From NCBI GenBank assembly GCA_963711255.1, contig CAVQDO010000009.1, positions 62,001 through 126,000 of the forward strand: a stretch of 64,000 nucleotides of DNA, given 5' to 3'. A program made the translations under genes and the position numbers. Shown here one piece after another: positions 60,034 to 64,000 of this stretch. The stretch comes from GCA-2746365 sp963711255. GTDB taxonomy: Bacteria; Pseudomonadota; Gammaproteobacteria; SZUA-229. Each line of letters opens with the position of its first letter. Positions within the stretch are counted from its first letter, which is position 1. The notes beneath the pieces were generated by a model. It was not told the origin of the DNA, did no database searches, and saw only the letters and a list, made by a program, of their open reading frames with translations.

Positions 60034-60489
60034 ATGATAAAACTACATCCACAACTGGAAAAAGACTGCATTATCCTTGGCGACTTCGAGTTATGCACCC
60101 TGCTATTACTAAACGATGCCAATTATCCCTGGTTTATCCTCGTCCCCAAAAGGGAAGGCATAAGAGAAATCCACCAGCTACGCAGCGAGGATCAACAGCT
60201 ATTAATGACCGAATCCAGTTTCTTCAGCCGTTGCCTTGAACAGGCTTTTCAGCCTGACAAACTCAATATCGCCGCAATTGGAAATATTGTTCCACAGCTG
60301 CACGTTCATCATATTGCAAGATTTACCAGCGATGCCTGCTGGCCATCGCCTGTATGGGGCGCCGTCAAGCCTGTTACCTATAGTGAAACACAGCTAAAAA
60401 CAGCAAAGCAGAAAATATATGACGCCATTAACAACATTCCGGGACTTACACGGAAATCAGAGCATAATCCATCATTTAACAGAACTTAA
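60034..60489 (+). CDS. HIT family protein
   Basis: Nucleotide hydrolase/transferase of the histidine-triad superfamily. The 151-residue product shows a WFILVPKREGIREIHQL segment, NIAAIGNIVPQLHVHHIAR carrying the H-x-H-x-H motif (LHVHHIAR), and FTSDACWPSPVWG, typical of the proteobacterial HIT subgroup that precedes the fpr-desaturase region. It is divergent from fpr. Substrate unknown. Confidence 0.88.
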   Translation: MIKLHPQLEKDCIILGDFELCTLLLLNDANYPWFILVPKREGIREIHQLRSEDQQLLMTESSFFSRCLEQAFQPDKLNIAAIGNIVPQLHVHHIARFTSDACWPSPVWGAVKPVTYSETQLKTAKQKIYDAINNIPGLTRKSEHNPSFNRT

Positions 60490-60565
60490 CCCAAACTAAA
60501 AGTCTGCTATACTCCCTGCCTCGTTTCAGCAGTACTGAGTTGCCCACAGAAAACCAGAAGCTTCC

Positions 60566-61366
60566 ATGATTACATTATTTAGACACCGCGAAGATCGGGC
60601 ACCGGTATTCGTTATCAGCCTGTTTTTTTCTCTTGATATTATTGCCTATCTACTGCTGGACAATATCTGGCTATTAGCGGCCTACTGGTTATTAATGATC
60701 TGGCCGAAAGGCATTATCTGCGCCTGGAACCACCATCACCAGCATACACCGACATTCAGACATGCTCTACCAAACCGAATTCTTGAATTAATATATGCAT
60801 TACACACTGGTGTAACGGCAAAACTCTGGGTACTGCACCACGTGCTGGGGCATCACCACAATTATATGGACCAGGATAAGGATGAAAGCCGCTGGAAACG
60901 AAAGAGCGGCAAACCAATGGGACGTATTGAATACACCCTGAATGTCGCACTAACGGCTTATTACCGTGGCTACAAAGTGGGAAAAACACATCCGCGCCCA
61001 ATGAAAATCTTCCTGATTTCAACATTGGTCACGTTCGCTATTGTTGCCGCATTAACCTGGTATCGTCCTTTACCCGCCATTTTCTGTTTCATACTACCGA
61101 TGATAAGCAGCCTGATATTTACTGCATGGGTCACCCATTCTCACCATGCCGGCCTCGATGTTGATAACGTGTTCGAAGCTTCCTATAACAATATCAGCCC
61201 TATATATAACCTGCTAACCGGCAACCTGGGCTACCATACCGCGCATCATTATAAACAGGGTGTTCACTGGTCTCGACTGCCCGAATTGCATGACTCAATC
61301 AAAGATAAAATACCTAAACACCTCTATGAAACAGATTACCTGGGCTCATCCCTGGTGTCACGGTAA
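60566..61366 (+). CDS. Membrane fatty acid desaturase
   Basis: The 266-residue product is an integral membrane diiron enzyme. Histidine boxes seen: NHHHQH (about 56-61), HHVLGHHHNY (about 91-100) and TAHHYKQGVHWS (near 230-240), plus THSHHAGLDVDN. Several hydrophobic segments surround them. Such proteins introduce a double bond into membrane lipids, or hydroxylate related substrates. The position of the double bond cannot be told from sequence here. Confidence 0.85.
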   Translation: MITLFRHREDRAPVFVISLFFSLDIIAYLLLDNIWLLAAYWLLMIWPKGIICAWNHHHQHTPTFRHALPNRILELIYALHTGVTAKLWVLHHVLGHHHNYMDQDKDESRWKRKSGKPMGRIEYTLNVALTAYYRGYKVGKTHPRPMKIFLISTLVTFAIVAALTWYRPLPAIFCFILPMISSLIFTAWVTHSHHAGLDVDNVFEASYNNISPIYNLLTGNLGYHTAHHYKQGVHWSRLPELHDSIKDKIPKHLYETDYLGSSLVSR

Positions 61367-61423
61367 CTAAGCCAGCTCTTTTCATCAACGACCCCTGCTA
61401 ATGGTAATGCTGACGTTATCCGC

Positions 61424-61831
61424 TTAATAATCTATTTGCCGGTTTTTTTTCAGCTTTCCGCGTTTAGTTTTACTGTTTAATCTTCTTTGTTGCGATGCCT
61501 TTGTCGGACGAGTCTTCTTTCTGACTTTTCTTGTCACCAGAGCCTGCGCTATAAATGACTGTAATCGTGACAATGCAATTTCTTTATTTTTTAACTGGCT
61601 CCGAGTTTCCTGAGATTTAATGATAAAAACACCATTGTTTGTCACTCGCTGATCCTCCAGCATTAACAAACGCTGTTTTACCACCGCCGGCAAACTGGAT
61701 GAAACAATATCAAATTTCAAATGAATTGCTGTCGACACTTTATTCACATTCTGTCCACCCGCTCCCTGTGAACGCACCGCTGTCATCACAATTTCATCAT
61801 CCGGAATAATTAAATGTTTAACCCGCATCAA
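61424..61831 (-). CDS. arfB: Alternative ribosome-rescue factor ArfB
   Basis: Releases stalled ribosomes by peptidyl-tRNA hydrolysis without a stop codon. The 135-residue product has the catalytic GGQ in RSQGAGGQNVNKVSTAIHLKF (about 22-42) and the basic C-terminal tail rich in Lys and Arg that binds the empty mRNA channel (TRPTKASQQRRLNSKTKRGK). Length is normal for ArfB (YaeJ). Confidence 0.94.
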   Translation of the reverse strand: MMRVKHLIIPDDEIVMTAVRSQGAGGQNVNKVSTAIHLKFDIVSSSLPAVVKQRLLMLEDQRVTNNGVFIIKSQETRSQLKNKEIALSRLQSFIAQALVTRKVRKKTRPTKASQQRRLNSKTKRGKLKKNRQIDY

Positions 61832-61893
61832 AAATCACTCATAATTGCCCATAATTACACCGCAATAACTTAATCCACAAAAACCTAAATCTA

Positions 61894-62457
61894 ATGAAAG
61901 CTAACGAAATAAAGAAAGGCCTTGTCATTGATCAGGATAACAAAAAAATACTGATCAAACACGTTGTCGTGCAATCACCCTCTTCTCGAAGCGGCAGCAC
62001 CCTGTACAAAATAACCGGTAGCGATATCAGCAGCGGACAAAAATTTGAACGCCGCTATAAAGGTGACGAAGTGGTTACACCGCTTGATGTCTCACGTCAT
62101 TCTGTTCAGCTGCTTTTCCACGATGGTGACTCGTACACCTTTATGGACAGTGAAAACTACGAACAGTTTATGTTAGCTGCCGACGCACTGGAAGACGAAG
62201 CCCTGTTTCTTTACGATGGGCTGGAAGACCTGAGCGCATTAATTAGTGAAGGCGAACTACTCGGTATTGAACTACCCAACACCATGGCACTGGAAATTAC
62301 TGAATGCGCACCGGCGATGAAGGCCGCATCCTCATCAGCTAGAACCAAACCGGCGACCTTAACCACTGGCCTGGTAGTACAGGTTCCAGAATACCTGACA
62401 CCTGGTGAACTGATAAAAATCAACACTGAAACTCGCGAATTTATTTCCAGAGCCTAG
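61894..62457 (+). CDS. efpL: Elongation factor P-like protein EfpL (YeiP)
   Basis: EF-P paralogue that relieves ribosome stalling at certain proline-containing motifs. The 187-residue product has the three-domain EF-P layout. Its loop VQSPSSRSGSTLYKI (about 27-41) has an Arg in place of the modified Lys of EF-P, the mark of the EfpL/YeiP group. Divergent from arfB and followed by the SprT-like gene 32 bases later. The usual efp gene is not in the window. Confidence 0.92.
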   Translation: MKANEIKKGLVIDQDNKKILIKHVVVQSPSSRSGSTLYKITGSDISSGQKFERRYKGDEVVTPLDVSRHSVQLLFHDGDSYTFMDSENYEQFMLAADALEDEALFLYDGLEDLSALISEGELLGIELPNTMALEITECAPAMKAASSSARTKPATLTTGLVVQVPEYLTPGELIKINTETREFISRA

Positions 62458-62489
62458 CAATCACCTGAATTCATAACAGTATCGTTTCA

Positions 62490-63056
62490 ATGAACCTGCC
62501 CGCATCCATCATTCAGCCACTATCTGCAAGCCAGCAGCAACGGGTTATTGAGCAAACACATAAATATATCAAACAGGCGAGCGATTTATTTAACATGAAA
62601 AACCGTCCTGTTGATATTGTTTTCAACCTGAAAGGCCGTGCTGCAGGCATGTATAAAGTCAGCGGTTCAAACAGCCTGTTTAGAAAAGAAAAAAGAGAAA
62701 TTCGCTATAACCCGTATATTTTTTCAAAGTATTTTGACGATAACTTTAATACCACCATACCCCACGAAGTCGCTCACTATGTAAGCGATTTAATCTATGG
62801 TTTGAAAAATATAAAGCCGCATGGAAAAGAATGGAAAACAGTGATGCAGGCCTTTTCTGCCGATGCCAGCGTTACTGCAAATTATGACCTGTCCGGTATA
62901 CCTGTTAAAAAACAGTCTTTATTCACCTATAGCTGCAACTGCCGGGAACACCAGTTATCAACAATCAGGCACAACAGAATCACTAAACGCCGGTTTAAAT
63001 ATTCTTGCAAATACTGCAAGCAGACGCTGAAATTTAAACAGCATAGCAAAAATTAA
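62490..63056 (+). CDS. SprT-like zinc metalloprotease
   Basis: The 188-residue product has the zincin motif HEVAHYV (about 91-97) after an RAAGMYKV start-of-domain segment and IRYNPYIFSKYF, and a C-terminal zinc ribbon (Cys in YSCNCREH and YSCKYCKQ). This is the SprT/Spartan-like layout. Some members degrade DNA-protein crosslinks in eukaryotes; the bacterial role is not settled. It likely shares a transcript with efpL. Confidence 0.85.
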   Translation: MNLPASIIQPLSASQQQRVIEQTHKYIKQASDLFNMKNRPVDIVFNLKGRAAGMYKVSGSNSLFRKEKREIRYNPYIFSKYFDDNFNTTIPHEVAHYVSDLIYGLKNIKPHGKEWKTVMQAFSADASVTANYDLSGIPVKKQSLFTYSCNCREHQLSTIRHNRITKRRFKYSCKYCKQTLKFKQHSKN

Positions 63057-63097
63057 AACTCAGCCCTATAATTTTCAGCTACGATAGAAATCAACAA

Positions 63098-63421
63098 CTA
63101 GGGCTCTTCGCCATAGTCAATAGTGATTTCTTCACCCGGGTGGATATCACGTACTGCATATAATTCAAAACCAATAAACTCAGCATGTGGTTGCGCACTG
63201 TGGTTTATATAACGCAGCAGGTTCTTTCCGTCACGACCAACCCATACATCATCATACTTCTCAACCCAAAGCACATGCGAACTATTTTCACTTACGACAG
63301 GGCCATCGTACTCACCCATATAGTCGCCCTCTTTAATTTTCTCACGTGCAAATAATCCGCTACCGTGGATACCTGACTCCTTGGTATAAAACAACTCGTG
63401 CAATTGCTCATCTGACAACAT
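63098..63421 (-). CDS. SET-domain protein
   Basis: The 107-residue product is essentially a lone SET domain: GIHGSGLFAREKIKEGDYMGEY at the start, RYINHSAQPHAEF (the NHS motif that forms the pseudoknot) and GEEITIDYG at the end. The SET family methylates lysines using SAM. Bacterial single-domain SET proteins are known but their targets are mostly unknown. All visible motif residues are intact. It is convergent with the SprT-like gene. Confidence 0.88.
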   Translation of the reverse strand: MLSDEQLHELFYTKESGIHGSGLFAREKIKEGDYMGEYDGPVVSENSSHVLWVEKYDDVWVGRDGKNLLRYINHSAQPHAEFIGFELYAVRDIHPGEEITIDYGEEP

Positions 63422-63591
63422 ATGTATTACCTGTGTATCTATTTCAAAGTCATTTAAAGTAAAAATACTCTGCGATATTTTATCATGTAAAAAAATACAG
63501 CCGCACTATAAATGAAGGAGCCTTAATTATGTTATAGCACCCAGATAAAAACAGGCATTAAATATACTATTGCTGCACACAGACAAAAAAT

Positions 63592-64000
63592 TTAGTGCTG
63601 GTGGCCACCTGGACCATGCACGTGGCCATGTGATATTTCTTCTTCAGATGCTTCTCTGACATCAACCACTTTAACCGCAAAATTTAAATCCATACCGGCT
63701 AATGCATGGTTACCATCGATAACTACCGCCTCGTCCTTAACTTCAACTACGGTAACAACAACCGCCTGGCCATCCGGGCTTTGTGCATGAAACTGCACAC
63801 CTGGCTTGATTTCTGCGGCATTATCAAACATCTCTTTTGGCACTTCCTGGATACGCTGCTCATCTTTATGGCCATAACCTTCTTCCGGAGAAACCTTTAC
63901 CTCGAATTCATCACCGGAAGATTTACCGGCAAGGGCATTTTCCAGACCAGGGATAATATTCATGGCACCATGCAGATACAGAAAGCTACCATCGTCAGAC
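63592..64000 (-). CDS. slyD: SlyD-type FKBP peptidyl-prolyl isomerase, C-terminal part
   Basis: Cytoplasmic proline isomerase and metal chaperone. The gene runs off the right edge; the visible part starts with DDGSFLYLHGAMNIIPGLEN and has the inserted-flap region (ALAGKSSGDEFEVKVSPEEG), YGHKDEQRIQEVPKEMF and FAVKVVDVREAS. It ends in a His-rich tail (HGHVHGPGGHQH) that could bind nickel or other metals, as in SlyD. The in-frame ATG at 63963 is internal to the FKBP domain, not the start. Confidence 0.93.
   Translation of the reverse strand, partial: SDDGSFLYLHGAMNIIPGLENALAGKSSGDEFEVKVSPEEGYGHKDEQRIQEVPKEMFDNAAEIKPGVQFHAQSPDGQAVVVTVVEVKDEAVVIDGNHALAGMDLNFAVKVVDVREASEEEISHGHVHGPGGHQH

Overview
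The window looks like chromosomal DNA of a gammaproteobacterium. The evidence is the gene content and order: pilU/pilT, proC-yggT, metX-metW, yrfG/cysQ, asmA-mutY, moaC/moaDE, yicC/rph-rdgB, sucAB-lpd-sucCD, arfB and efpL are all typical of that class. A small secreted Gly/Asn/Tyr-rich protein resembling sulfur-globule envelope proteins hints at a sulfur oxidiser; this is inference, not proof. There is one tRNA (Phe). I see no rRNA, CRISPR array, transposase or prophage.

Layout. 1-2.9 kb: pilU (partial) and pilT, then proC-yggT. 3-19 kb: a complete type II secretion system (T2SS) core split into two blocks: gspC-D-E-F on the minus strand and gspG-H-I-J-K-L-M-N on the plus strand. Between the blocks lie metX-metW, a GIY-YIG-like gene, an HTH regulator with a palindromic operator, and a rhombosortase gene. 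Rhombosortases trim GlyGly-CTERM proteins, some of which are T2SS cargo, so this neighbour is functionally suggestive. 19-28 kb: a Cys-cluster protein, yrfG/cysQ, a metallo-beta-lactamase (MBL) hydrolase, galE, a radical SAM locus, the sulfur-globule-like gene with a perfect FNR-type box upstream, and a DHH phosphoesterase. A tRNA-Phe follows, and its 3' end is echoed in a tandem repeat array.

28-41 kb: mutY, asmA (split), molybdopterin genes, a DegQ-like protease, an FKBP lipoprotein, yicC, rph-rdgB, a metallopeptidase-like protein, a FadL-type porin, yciA and an alpha/beta hydrolase. 41-49 kb: the 2-oxoglutarate dehydrogenase and succinyl-CoA synthetase genes. 49-52 kb: NUDIX, cNMP-GGDEF and MBL genes. 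52.8-58.7 kb: an island of mostly unrecognised small genes ending in an ExeA-like ATPase with a long coiled coil. 59-64 kb: ferredoxin-NADP reductase, HIT protein, desaturase, arfB, efpL, an SprT-like metalloprotease, a SET-domain protein and slyD (partial).

Two features run through the window. First, four loci (HTH regulator, MBL hydrolase, radical SAM locus, asmA) look like single genes broken by one frameshift each, and a fifth small gene carries an in-frame TAG. These may be real decay or residual indels in the assembly; reads would decide. Second, intergenic spaces hold several families of palindromic repeats, each with two or three copies here.
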